From NCBI GenBank assembly GCA_902705835.1, contig CACSIN010000012.1, positions 271,017 through 335,016 on the forward strand: 64,000 nt of DNA, read 5' to 3'. The notes beneath the pieces were generated by a model. That model was given only the letters and a program-made list of their open reading frames with translations, was not told where the DNA came from and did not search any database. Positions 7,603 to 16,768 of this stretch are shown piece by piece. The DNA comes from BD1-7 clade bacterium (lineage in GTDB: Bacteria; Pseudomonadota; Gammaproteobacteria; Pseudomonadales; DT-91). The stretch's first letter is position 1. Each line of letters opens with the position of its first letter. A program made the translations under genes and the position numbers.

Positions 7603-10600
7603 ATGAATGATGTATTCACCCGCTTTGTGGTAGAAAAGCGATGGTTAGTGCTGGCGGTTACGCTATTTATTGCCGGTCTCGGTATTTATAACGCCACCCG
7701 ATTGCCCATTGATGCTGTACCGGACATTACCAATGTTCAAGTGCAAATCAATACGGAGGCCCCAGGCTATTCGCCATTAGAATCTGAACAACGGATTACC
7801 TATGTGGTAGAGAACGCCATGGCTGGCCTGCCTCATCTGGATTACACCCGATCCCTTTCGCGCTACGGATTATCACAAATAACCGTTATTTTCGAAGAAG
7901 GTACCGATATCTATTGGGCCCGCCAGCAAATCAGCGAGCGCTTGCAAGGTATTCGATCCGATTTACCACCGGGGCTTGAACCCGAACTCGGGCCGATTGC
8001 CAGCGGGCTTGGCGAGGTTGTTACCTATGCCGTTAAAGCTGAACCCGGTGCAACAAAGCCAGATGGCACTCCCTACAGCGCCGAAGACCTGCGAACAATT
8101 CAAGATTGGATTATTCGCCCACAGCTCGTGAAAGTACCCGGCATTACCGAGATCAACAGCATCGGCGGTTTTGAGCGGCAGTTCCAGGTTGCACCCAATC
8201 CCGGCAAAATGCTTGCGTATAAAGTCACGATGCAGGATGTGATCACCGCTCTGCAACGTAACAACCTCAATTCCGGTGCGGGCTATCTTGAGCGCAACGG
8301 TGAACAATGGTTAGTGCGCTCGCCGGGGCAGTTGGAAACACTCGAAGACATCGGCAATGTGGTCATCGCTAAGCGTGATGATGCGCCTGTGCGCATCAAA
8401 GATATTGGCGATGTAAAATTCGGCAAAGAGTTACGCACCGGTGCTGCGACCAAAGACGGGCAAGAAGTCGTGCTCGGTACCGCCTTCATGCTGCTGGGCG
8501 AAAATAGCCGTGCGGTGGCCAGAGCCGTTGCTGATGAACTGGAACGCGTCAACTTGAGCCTGCCTGACGGCGTTATCGCAGAAACACTCTACAACCGAAC
8601 AACGCTCGTCGATAAAACACTTGAGACCGTGCGAAACAACCTGCTCGAAGGCGCAGTGCTGGTAATCGCCGTTTTGTTTGCCATTCTGGGTAACTTTCGG
8701 GCAGCCCTGATTGTTGCCATGATTATTCCATTGAGCATGTTATTTGCTGTTACCGGCATGGTGAGTAATCGGGTTTCCGGTAACCTGATGAGTCTCGGAG
8801 CAATCGATTTTGGCTTGATTGTTGATGGTGCCGTCATCGTCGTTGAAAACTGTTTGCGACGATTGGGTATCGCACAGGAAAAAAACGGCGGCAAGCTGGA
8901 TTTACAAGCGCGCCTAAAAGTCGTTGCCGAAGCAACCAGCGAGGTGTTTCGCCCCGCGGTGTTTGGCGTCACCATCATCATGCTGGTGTATCTGCCATTA
9001 TTCGCACTGAACGGTGTCGAAGGCAAAATGTTCCACCCGATGGCCTTCACCGTCGTTGCTGCTTTAGCAGGGGCGTTGCTGTTTTCAGTGACGTTTTTAC
9101 CCGCCGCCGTTGCGATTTTCATGACCGGAAAAATCAGCGAAAAAGAAAACTGGCTAATGGCTAAAGCCCGAATCGGCTACCGCCCATTCCTGAATTTTGC
9201 AGTCAAGCAACCCCTCGTTATCGTCACTGTGGCGCTAGCTCTGGTTATTGGTTGTTTTGTTCAGGCAGGTCGCCTTGGCAGTGAATTTTTGCCGCAGCTG
9301 GATGAAAACGACTTGGCTGTGCATGCGCTACGTATTCCCGGTACCAGCCTTACACAGGCCATTGAAATGCAATCGCTGCTAGAGGCGACGATTGCCGAAT
9401 TCGACGAGGTGAAACATGTTTTCGCCAAGATCGGCACACCGGAAATCGCCACCGACCCAATGCCGCCCAATGTCGCCGATACCTTCATTATTATGAAGCC
9501 ACGTGATCAATGGCCAGACCCCAGCAAAACCAAAACTGAATTTGTTGAGGAAATGCGCGCAGCGGTTGAAACCATTCCCGGTAATAAATACGAGTTCACC
9601 CAACCGATCGAAATGCGGTTTAACGAACTCATCGCCGGTGTTCGATCGGACGTTGCTGTGCGCATCTATGGTGATGACCTAGATGTACTCAAAACACTGG
9701 GCAAACAGGCGGAAAAAATCCTCGCCACCGTACCCGGTGCTGTTGATGTGCGCACAGAACAAATGTCAGGCCTACCGATGATTTCGGTTGAACCAGACAG
9801 AGACCACTTGGCACTGCTCGGTCTGAGCGTTGCGGATGTTCAAGAAACGTTAAATACAGCCATCGCCGGCGCCGAAACCGGTCTGATTTACGAAGGTGAT
9901 CGTCGCTTCAAACTATTTGTTCGGATGGATAAATCCGTGGCCAGTGACCCCAAATCACTGTCGCAGATTCCGATCTTAATGAATGAAGAAACCAACCCCG
10001 AGCTTGCCTATGTGCCGCTCGGAGAAGTGGCTGATATCATCGAAGTGCAGGGCCCAAATCAAGTGAACCGCGAAAGCGGTAAACGCAATATCGTTGTTAC
10101 CGCCAATGTTGAAGGCCGTGATCTTGGATCCTTTATTGCCGACTTACAGGCGCGTATGGACACAACATTCGATGCACCGACCGGCTATTGGATCGGCTAT
10201 GGCGGAACGTTTGAGCAACTGCAATCGGCCAGCAAACGGTTAACGCTCGTAGTACCGGTAACACTACTTATCATTCTCGCCCTGCTATACAGCGCGTTTA
10301 GCTCGGTACGTGATGCCATGATCGTATTTACCGGCGTGCCACTGGCGATGACGGGTGGCGTGCTCGCACTCACACTTCGGGATATGCCATTTTCGATCTC
10401 TGCCGGTGTTGGTTTTATTGCCCTCTCGGGTGTGGCAGTGCTGGATGGTGTCGTCATGTTGTCATTTATTAGGGAGCTACGAGACAAAGGCCAATCACTG
10501 TTAGATGCCATCAACAACGGCGCTAGCGCACGGCTGCGACCGGTGCTGATGACATCCCTGGTTGCTGGCCTCGGATTTATTCCGATGGCAATCAATACCG

Positions 10601-10749
10601 GCACCGGAGCAGAAGTTCAGCGGCCACTGGCAACTGTGGTAATTGGTGGAATTATTTCATCCACCCTGCTCACGTTGGTGGTATTGCCCGCACTGTATCT
10701 TCTGGTTCATCGACTAACGGGCAACAAGCCTTCAACGCCCAAAAGCTAA
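7603..10749 (+). CDS. czcA: CzcA-like heavy-metal RND efflux pump
   Basis: Inner-membrane proton-driven antiporter exporting divalent cations from periplasm and cytoplasm. Length (1048 residues) is typical for the HME branch. The fourth membrane helix carries DFGLIVDGAVIVVEN with the two Asp and one Glu characteristic of HME1 (Co/Zn/Cd) pumps. Other family landmarks are PIDAVPDITNVQVQI and GYSPLESEQRITYVVE near the N-terminus, LPQLDENDLAV in the porter domain and GFIALSGVAVLDGVVMLSF in the second membrane half. Gene order His-rich protein, czcC, czcB, czcA gives a complete metal-resistance operon. The exact metal cannot be decided from sequence, and no adjacent regulator was found. Confidence 0.93.
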   Translation: MNDVFTRFVVEKRWLVLAVTLFIAGLGIYNATRLPIDAVPDITNVQVQINTEAPGYSPLESEQRITYVVENAMAGLPHLDYTRSLSRYGLSQITVIFEEGTDIYWARQQISERLQGIRSDLPPGLEPELGPIASGLGEVVTYAVKAEPGATKPDGTPYSAEDLRTIQDWIIRPQLVKVPGITEINSIGGFERQFQVAPNPGKMLAYKVTMQDVITALQRNNLNSGAGYLERNGEQWLVRSPGQLETLEDIGNVVIAKRDDAPVRIKDIGDVKFGKELRTGAATKDGQEVVLGTAFMLLGENSRAVARAVADELERVNLSLPDGVIAETLYNRTTLVDKTLETVRNNLLEGAVLVIAVLFAILGNFRAALIVAMIIPLSMLFAVTGMVSNRVSGNLMSLGAIDFGLIVDGAVIVVENCLRRLGIAQEKNGGKLDLQARLKVVAEATSEVFRPAVFGVTIIMLVYLPLFALNGVEGKMFHPMAFTVVAALAGALLFSVTFLPAAVAIFMTGKISEKENWLMAKARIGYRPFLNFAVKQPLVIVTVALALVIGCFVQAGRLGSEFLPQLDENDLAVHALRIPGTSLTQAIEMQSLLEATIAEFDEVKHVFAKIGTPEIATDPMPPNVADTFIIMKPRDQWPDPSKTKTEFVEEMRAAVETIPGNKYEFTQPIEMRFNELIAGVRSDVAVRIYGDDLDVLKTLGKQAEKILATVPGAVDVRTEQMSGLPMISVEPDRDHLALLGLSVADVQETLNTAIAGAETGLIYEGDRRFKLFVRMDKSVASDPKSLSQIPILMNEETNPELAYVPLGEVADIIEVQGPNQVNRESGKRNIVVTANVEGRDLGSFIADLQARMDTTFDAPTGYWIGYGGTFEQLQSASKRLTLVVPVTLLIILALLYSAFSSVRDAMIVFTGVPLAMTGGVLALTLRDMPFSISAGVGFIALSGVAVLDGVVMLSFIRELRDKGQSLLDAINNGASARLRPVLMTSLVAGLGFIPMAINTGTGAEVQRPLATVVIGGIISSTLLTLVVLPALYLLVHRLTGNKPSTPKS

Positions 10750-10898
10750 ACGTCGAACCAGGCGCAGAAACCTGCGCTTGGTTTCGAATATCTAAATCGC
10801 TAACGCGCGCATAAAAACCATCACTATCACCTGCGGTCTAAAAGCTAGCAGGTGATTTTCTATACTTGCTGAATCCCTTTGTGCTTCAGGAGTATGTT

Positions 10899-11330
10899 AT
10901 GTCTGCGTCGCCATTTTCTGGTACTTATCGGTTAGTTTCCTGGGAAAACCGACTCGCTTCCGGCGAGGTGCTCTACCCCATGGGCGACAATGCCAAAGGC
11001 TATATCAGCTATTCTGCCGATGGTTTTGTGTGGGTACACATCATGGCGGACGCCCGGAGAAACCAACACCACGCTAATCCCTTTGAATGTACACCTGAGG
11101 AAGCGGTCGCCAGCGCGTTATCGCATTTATCCTATTGCGGAAAGTTCGAGATTGATGGAAGTCAGATTATCCACCATGTCGATATCTGCAGCTTTCCGAA
11201 TTGGGTTGGTACACCACAAGTCAGAGATTGGTCAGTTACTGATGGCCAACTTAGCCTCAGTGCAAAAGGGATTCCTTTTCGCGGCCAAACTCTGGATGCT
11301 TACCTCATCTGGGCGCCCGTCGGCACATAA
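10899..11330 (+). CDS. Lipocalin-like domain protein
   Basis: A 143-residue single-domain protein resembling the lipocalin-like family PF13924. It begins SPFSGTYRLVSWENRLASGE and has DNAKGYISYSADGFVWVHIMA, a pattern of short strands expected of a small beta barrel. The start at 10899 is chosen because AGGAG lies 7-11 bases upstream; an upstream ATG at 10866 lacks a site. No signal peptide, so it should be cytoplasmic. Members occur in secondary metabolism and stress clusters but have no single assigned reaction. It stands alone downstream of czcA and converges on hcp across a bidirectional terminator. Confidence 0.75.
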   Translation: MSASPFSGTYRLVSWENRLASGEVLYPMGDNAKGYISYSADGFVWVHIMADARRNQHHANPFECTPEEAVASALSHLSYCGKFEIDGSQIIHHVDICSFPNWVGTPQVRDWSVTDGQLSLSAKGIPFRGQTLDAYLIWAPVGT

Positions 11331-11385
11331 ACTATAAACTCCGTACCGATATAAAAACGCAAGAAACAGCACTCTGAACCCACAA

Positions 11386-11410
11386 AAAAACCGGCGATCA
11401 GCCGGTTTTT
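11386..11410. terminator. Bidirectional intrinsic terminator between the lipocalin-like gene and hcp
   Basis: Perfect 10-bp stem AAAAACCGGC / GCCGGTTTTT around a 5-base loop, with A and T tracts on both sides so it works in both directions. It lies between the convergent lipocalin-like gene (ends 11330) and hcp (ends 11469). Confidence 0.9.
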
Positions 11411-11468
11411 AGGTTTAATACATAAGCAATACGCGCCTAAAAAGTACTAACGCGTACAGATAAGCGTA

Positions 11469-13127
11469 CTAGGCAGGATTCAGAATATTAGCGATATCCT
11501 GCTTAGCGTCGCCGATCGGCTTCAAGTCGAAGTTTTCGACCAAGAAGTTCACCAGATTTGGCGTCAGGAACGGCGGCAAGCTAGGGCCAAGATGGATGTT
11601 TTTAATTCCCAAATGTAACAGCGTTAATAATACTGCAGCGGCTTTCTGCTCAAACCAGCTAACGATTAACGTCAATGGCAGATCATTTACTTCACATTCG
11701 AAAGCTTCACACAAAGCCAACGCGATCTGAATCGCAGAATAGCTGTCGTTACACTGACCAACGTCTAACAAGCGTGGAATGCCACCAATATCGCCAAACT
11801 CTTTATCGTTGAAGCGGTATTTACCACAACCGATTGTCAGCATTACCGTGTCATCTGGTGTGTTCTCTGCGAATTCGGTGTAGTAATTTCGGCCCGGAGC
11901 GGCACCGTCACAACCACCAATCAAGAAGAAATGCTTGATAGCCCCGGATTTCACGCCATCAACAACTTTGTCTGCCACACCCATAACGGCATTGTGGGCG
12001 AATCCGATCGTAATCGTCTTTTCAATGATGTCTGCAGGGAATCCAGCTAATTGCTGCGCTTTCTCAACAACGCTTGAAAAATCACGCCCTTCAATATGAG
12101 GAACACCAGGCCAACCAACCGGGCCACAGGTCCAGATGCGATCGTCATAGCCTTTGGTGTACGGGTTAATCAGGCAGTTGGATGTCATCACAATCGCGCC
12201 GGGAAAAGCTGAGAATTCTTCCTGCTGGTTTTGCCACGCCGTGCCATAGTTACCCGCCAAGTGAGAATAGGCTTTCAGTTTTGGGTAAGCATGAGCAGGC
12301 AACAACTCACCATGGGTATAAACATTGATACCTGTACCTTCGGTTTGTTTTAGAATCGCTTCCAGATCAACCATGTCGTGCCCACTGACCAGAATCGCCT
12401 TACCTTTAATCGGGGTGGTTTTCACTTGAGTCGGTTCTGGGTGACCAAAATTAGTGGTCGAACCTTTGTCCAACAAACCCATAATCTCGTAGTTTAAGGC
12501 ACCCACACCGAGCGCGGCACCCAACAATTCATCAATATCGGTGGGTTTGCTGGCCATCAGGCTCAGATACTCATGGAATTTACCAAATACTTCTTGGTTA
12601 TCTTCACCCAACATCAGGGCATGTTCGCCATACGCTGCGCAGCCTTTCAAACCGTACAACACCAAGCAGCGTAAACCAAATACATCCGGGCCGGCTTCGT
12701 CTTCTTTAATCGATGCAACAGCAGCTTGCTCCAGCAACCCTTCTTTGGTTTGCGCTGGCGTAAAGTTCGCTGGGCCTTCGAAGGTTTGTGGCGTCTCACC
12801 GGTTTTTTCACAGGCAGCCAGATACATGGCTTTGGCGTTATTGCGCAAACGAGTGGCTGTCGCAATGAGTGCAACAAATCGGTCTTCATCAAAGTTAACG
12901 TTGGTGAGGGTTGTGAAGAAGGCTTCAGGAATAAATTGATCAATTTCCGGATCGATCGCACCGAACTGGCGCGCTGCAAAACCGTACTGGCCGATGCCTT
13001 CTAGCATATAGATCAATAGATCTTGCAGATCTGCTGTATCGGCTTCTTTACCGCATTTACCTTGCTTGAACTGGCAACCGGTAACCCGGTCGTTGGTGAG
13101 GGTTTGTTCACATTGAATACAAAACAT
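11469..13127 (-). CDS. hcp: Hydroxylamine reductase / hybrid-cluster protein, class II
   Basis: Iron-sulfur enzyme reducing hydroxylamine to ammonia in vitro and linked to nitric oxide and nitrosative stress in vivo. The 552-residue protein starts MFCIQCEQT with cysteines 3, 6, 18 and 25, the C-x2-C-x11-C-x6-C spacing of class II Hcp, as in E. coli, where it binds a [2Fe-2S] cluster. The hybrid cluster region includes SGHDMVDLEAIL, TSNCLINPY, LIGGCDG and TIGCGKYRF. No hcr reductase gene lies beside it, so the electron donor must be elsewhere or different. Upstream lie NsrR-like and FNR-like sites (separate entries), fitting induction by nitric oxide and low oxygen. Confidence 0.96.
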   Translation of the reverse strand: MFCIQCEQTLTNDRVTGCQFKQGKCGKEADTADLQDLLIYMLEGIGQYGFAARQFGAIDPEIDQFIPEAFFTTLTNVNFDEDRFVALIATATRLRNNAKAMYLAACEKTGETPQTFEGPANFTPAQTKEGLLEQAAVASIKEDEAGPDVFGLRCLVLYGLKGCAAYGEHALMLGEDNQEVFGKFHEYLSLMASKPTDIDELLGAALGVGALNYEIMGLLDKGSTTNFGHPEPTQVKTTPIKGKAILVSGHDMVDLEAILKQTEGTGINVYTHGELLPAHAYPKLKAYSHLAGNYGTAWQNQQEEFSAFPGAIVMTSNCLINPYTKGYDDRIWTCGPVGWPGVPHIEGRDFSSVVEKAQQLAGFPADIIEKTITIGFAHNAVMGVADKVVDGVKSGAIKHFFLIGGCDGAAPGRNYYTEFAENTPDDTVMLTIGCGKYRFNDKEFGDIGGIPRLLDVGQCNDSYSAIQIALALCEAFECEVNDLPLTLIVSWFEQKAAAVLLTLLHLGIKNIHLGPSLPPFLTPNLVNFLVENFDLKPIGDAKQDIANILNPA

Positions 13128-13286
13128 AAGTTGTCTCTCTATTCTCTCTATCTCGCGGTGTATCTGGTTTGCTCTATGCGTCTAACGAACGCTGGCACTA
13201 GTAACTTGCACTGTTTTCTCGTTGGTTTTTCTATTGCTCTTCAGTGCAAGGTTCAAATTGCGAGGAGTTATACACTCCACCTATCA

Positions 13287-13309
13287 AACATGCATTCAAA
13301 ATACACCTT
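13287..13309 (-). promoter_or_regulatory. NsrR-like operator upstream of hcp
   Basis: On the minus strand this 23-base site agrees at about 18 of 22 informative positions with the gammaproteobacterial NsrR dyad pattern AAGATGCATTT-N-AAATGCATCTT. The half-site GAATGCAT is intact; the other half is degenerate. It lies about 160 bases before the hcp start and about 60 bases downstream of the FNR-like box. hcp is a classic NsrR target. Confidence 0.65.
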
Positions 13310-13353
13310 TTGGATAAACATGCTTTTCCTTTCTGCTACAAACCCACACTTGT

Positions 13354-13367
13354 TTGATCCAGATTAA
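13354..13367 (-). promoter_or_regulatory. FNR/ANR-like box upstream of hcp
   Basis: TTGATCCAGATTAA matches the FNR consensus TTGAT-N4-ATCAA at 9 of 10 positions; the symmetry extends outward as TGTTT...AAACA. It is about 230 bases before hcp and about 105 bases before the divergent FUSC gene, so it could serve either. Together with the NsrR-like site the hcp reading is preferred. Confidence 0.6.
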
Positions 13368-13467
13368 ACAAAGCCAAACCTGTTGGCCGACCATCGTCGA
13401 CATCGGAACTTTTTTAGCCAGTGATTCGCACCTAGACTCTGTAGACAGGTTCTGAAGGATTAGCGGA

Positions 13468-15408
13468 ATGCCCGCATTATCTGAATACGTCATGCAATCG
13501 CGCGAATTCACCGCCATCACCATCGTTACGCGATGCTTGATAGCTAGCCTGATGTTACTTTCGATTGCTTTTGCGACCGGCTTACCCGAGCCATCATGGG
13601 GCATATTAACGATAAGTTTGCTGGGGCTACGCGCCGATTACGGCGGTTTGTGGGCCAAATCAATGGCATTGCTGGCGGGTAATATTCTTGGTGGTCTTGT
13701 CGGCTTAGTAACTGTTCTAACGCTCAACGATGCGCCGTGGTTATTGATTACGGTGAGCAGCTGTTTCTTCGCGCTGTGTGCTGGTTATACCGCAAGCTAC
13801 CAGGGCATGGCGGGCTATGGGTCATACCTTGCCATGTTAACGGCAAGCTTGGTCATTACCGCTAATATCGCCCAATCTGATGTCACCGCAATTAGCTACT
13901 TTGCGGTATACCGCATCAGCGAAATCAGCCTCGGTATAATCTGCATTGCGCTATCGAGTGTGCTGATCTTTCCAACGCTCTCTTACCATGACTTACAATT
14001 CCATTTGCGCCAGCTACAGAATACAAAGCAAACATTGCTGGATATGGCGTTTGCGCAAACGCCCGTCAACGACAAACACTTTGCCCGCCAATACGAAATC
14101 ACCTGCATAAAAGCACTCGATGTGTTACAGCACCGGTACTATTTATCCCGTTTGGATGCACGCATACGACGCATCTCCGGTGCATTTGATAATGCAGTTT
14201 TCGAGTCGTTATCGGTCGCGGCTGTCGCGTTGATCATCCGCCACATGCGATTAAACCCCAAAGCAACCTTTACCCAGTCAGCCACTGGCAACACCATCAA
14301 CGACCCGTTACTGCACGTTGCCCGCCAAAAATTTGAGGCTAACCAAAACGCACTAGAAGAACTCGCCAGCGGTTTAGATTCCCCGACAGCAATGAAAGCA
14401 CTACCCAACAACCAACAAAGACAAGATGCACTGCTGCGCAAAAGTCTACCGGTAGCACTGCGCAGGGCTATGGCCATGGGCGCGGCATCGATGATGGCCT
14501 TCACGTTTTGGGTGCTGACCGGCTTTAATCAGGGGAATCTGGTTATCTTCAGCGCCGCAGTGTGTTTGTTTGTACAGATCCTGCTGCAAAAAGATGCTCT
14601 GGAGGCGATCGAATTAGCCAAAGGCGTTCTATTCTGCGCTGCTATCGTCTTTGTTATTGAGTTTATCGTGATGATTCATGTGAATACCTTCGCCGTATTT
14701 TTTCTGGCATTCGCGCTAGGTGCGGGACTTTTATTGTGGATCTCTGCACGCAACAACACGAATTTGGCAGCCTTACTCGGGGTTATTTTCTACGCGATTT
14801 ATATGCCAGCAGATAACACTATGCCGTTTGACGCTGAGCAATTCCTCAATACGGTCATCGCTGTTAGCATTGGTGCATTTATCGCGTTCAGCGCCAGTAA
14901 AATGGCGGGTAGACTCCACACACGAACCATTATGCGCCACAACCTGTATCGCATTCGTCACCGGTTAATACAGATATTAACTAGCCACCGCAGCGTCAAC
15001 GAGCACAGCTTTCGGCGTTTAATATTGGTTAGCTATCTAGATGTTCGAAGTAAACAGGGATATCAGCACAGTGACATCCTGATGCTGTGGTTTAACACGT
15101 GGATGACCATCGGCATTAATCTGATGCATCTGCAGCATTTGCAATTGAGTGGTGAGCAAAAACGTTTATTTGATGCCACGCGTGAACACGCCAATTATCT
15201 GATCACACACATTGCACTACCGGGCGAAGCGAATATGCCGTTGGAGGAAAGCCGTTTTTATCAACTTCGCACTCTTGTTGAGGCGTCGTACGAACAGCTC
15301 TGCGAATCACAAAATACGGTATCTCTTCGACAACTACTGCTCGCGTACGACCTAATTCAACAATATAAAATCATGCACAGAGACCACCCTGATATCATGA
15401 AATTATAA
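13468..15408 (+). CDS. FUSC family (fusaric acid resistance / aromatic acid exporter-like) membrane protein
   Basis: A 646-residue protein with two bundles of about five to six membrane helices (roughly residues 20-170 and 335-475), each followed by a soluble helical domain, the architecture of FUSC/YccS/AaeB proteins. The N-terminal helix region contains LPEPSWGILTISLLGL and the second bundle AMGAASMMAFTFWVLTGF. These proteins are thought to export aromatic acids or polyamines, but no membrane-fusion partner gene is next to it, so substrate and even transport are not established here. A GAAGGATTAGCG ribosome-binding site precedes the ATG. Its last 14 bases overlap the end of the convergent gene. 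Confidence 0.82.
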   Translation: MPALSEYVMQSREFTAITIVTRCLIASLMLLSIAFATGLPEPSWGILTISLLGLRADYGGLWAKSMALLAGNILGGLVGLVTVLTLNDAPWLLITVSSCFFALCAGYTASYQGMAGYGSYLAMLTASLVITANIAQSDVTAISYFAVYRISEISLGIICIALSSVLIFPTLSYHDLQFHLRQLQNTKQTLLDMAFAQTPVNDKHFARQYEITCIKALDVLQHRYYLSRLDARIRRISGAFDNAVFESLSVAAVALIIRHMRLNPKATFTQSATGNTINDPLLHVARQKFEANQNALEELASGLDSPTAMKALPNNQQRQDALLRKSLPVALRRAMAMGAASMMAFTFWVLTGFNQGNLVIFSAAVCLFVQILLQKDALEAIELAKGVLFCAAIVFVIEFIVMIHVNTFAVFFLAFALGAGLLLWISARNNTNLAALLGVIFYAIYMPADNTMPFDAEQFLNTVIAVSIGAFIAFSASKMAGRLHTRTIMRHNLYRIRHRLIQILTSHRSVNEHSFRRLILVSYLDVRSKQGYQHSDILMLWFNTWMTIGINLMHLQHLQLSGEQKRLFDATREHANYLITHIALPGEANMPLEESRFYQLRTLVEASYEQLCESQNTVSLRQLLLAYDLIQQYKIMHRDHPDIMKL

Positions 15409-16546
15409 CTTGCTGTTTACCCGAGGTGATCTGTTTCAATCGCGCTTTCACAACGCCATCCGTTCCTTTAAACGTCACCTCATAACCATGCTGATACGAT
15501 TTAACATAGGCCATACCGTTTTTCTTGAGTCTATTGATATAGGTAACGCCTTTGTCATAGGTGTGCTGCGGCACGACCTCACCTTTTTCATCAATTAACT
15601 GGAGGAACCGATAAGGGTGACCGGCAAAACCGGAATTCACCACCAAGGCCGCAACGATTGGCGTAAAGATAACCGCATTCTGAAACCACTCGGAAAACGC
15701 CTTGTGATTGTTCGCCATACTCGTTGTTGAATCCTTAGATTCCCAGGCTTTCTTGGCGTCTTTGATCACACGATTTAGCGCGAAACGTTGAATATATTTG
15801 TCGATAAAGCCGGCAATGGATGTAAGGATTGATGTCACCGTCGTTATGATCGAACCAATACCCGCCGTTGCATCGCCTGCCGCTTCCAAACCAATTTCGG
15901 TAGCCGCTATACCCACTTTTTTAATGCCGTGGGCGATACTCGACAGTGAATGACGCGCTAGCGCATTGGCTATAATCGATGGCTGACCACCTAACAAAGT
16001 CACACCGATACCAGACCACAACTGTTGAACAAAGTTTTTGGCACCGAGAATAGCTTTGCGTAAACCGGCATACACCTCTGTCGCCGATTTCACATAACCC
16101 CATCCCGGTATCATACCCACCAACTTGCTCGCAAATTTGTTGGCCAACCAGCGAAAAAACTTCATCACCCAAGGCACCACCGAATAAAACTTCCCAAAGA
16201 TTTTTCGTATTTTATCCAGTAAGAAATAAAAGAACTCCTTCACGGCCTCAACCATAGGGTGAAAGAAGTCATGCACGGCCGTTGCCGCACGCCGGCCTGC
16301 CGACGTTGATTTCAGCAACATCAGGCTCGCGTTCTGCAGGTCTTTCAAAATACTATCGTCACCCATAATCGTCTCGACAAGCCCCGTCGAATAGTTCGGT
16401 ACGGCCTCAACCTTGGTATGAGAGAGAAAGTAGAGGGTTCCGTGCCGAGCATCGGCTAACTCGCGTTTCTGGATTTCAAAGGCATTATCTTCCGTTTTGC
16501 CAAATATCTTGTTTTTGATTTTTCGGAAAAATGATCTGAGATCCAT
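15395..16546 (-). CDS. Helical hypothetical protein, possible membrane-active
   Basis: No family was recognised in this ~383-residue protein. The start at 16546 (ATG, MDLRSFFRKIKNKIFG) is preferred; a TTG at 16585 with a GGA motif is an alternative. The N-terminus is strongly basic, residues about 100-150 are aromatic and basic (FFYFLLDKIRKIFGKFY), and residues about 150-270 are Gly/Ala/Ile-rich helices (GIGSIITTVTSILTSIAGFI) that could insert into or lie along a membrane. The C-terminus is a short beta-rich, lysine-rich segment. No signal peptide. The composition recalls pore-forming or membrane-associated proteins, but this is inference. It converges on the FUSC gene with 14 bases of overlap and no terminator. 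Confidence 0.6.
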   Translation of the reverse strand: MDLRSFFRKIKNKIFGKTEDNAFEIQKRELADARHGTLYFLSHTKVEAVPNYSTGLVETIMGDDSILKDLQNASLMLLKSTSAGRRAATAVHDFFHPMVEAVKEFFYFLLDKIRKIFGKFYSVVPWVMKFFRWLANKFASKLVGMIPGWGYVKSATEVYAGLRKAILGAKNFVQQLWSGIGVTLLGGQPSIIANALARHSLSSIAHGIKKVGIAATEIGLEAAGDATAGIGSIITTVTSILTSIAGFIDKYIQRFALNRVIKDAKKAWESKDSTTSMANNHKAFSEWFQNAVIFTPIVAALVVNSGFAGHPYRFLQLIDEKGEVVPQHTYDKGVTYINRLKKNGMAYVKSYQHGYEVTFKGTDGVVKARLKQITSGKQQVIIS

Positions 16547-16768
16547 AAACCTACCGTCTCGTTGTGTGATATTTAACTGTATCAATAGATTCCTAAACAG
16601 ACGTAAAGTGCGAAAACTGCATTTCGCTCAATCACAGATTGGGGTGAAATGTGTTCTGAAACCGGTACACTCGCCCCACCCGTCGCAAATAATATACCGT
16701 TGAGTTGATAATACCTGCGACGAAGTGCATGACCTTTACATAACAACGCCGGAAAACTGGAAGCCCGC

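Noticed and set aside
8589..9122. A 177-codon leftward open frame inside czcA
   Set aside because: Antisense to a conserved membrane region of czcA; Ser/Thr/Ala-rich composition typical of shadow frames.
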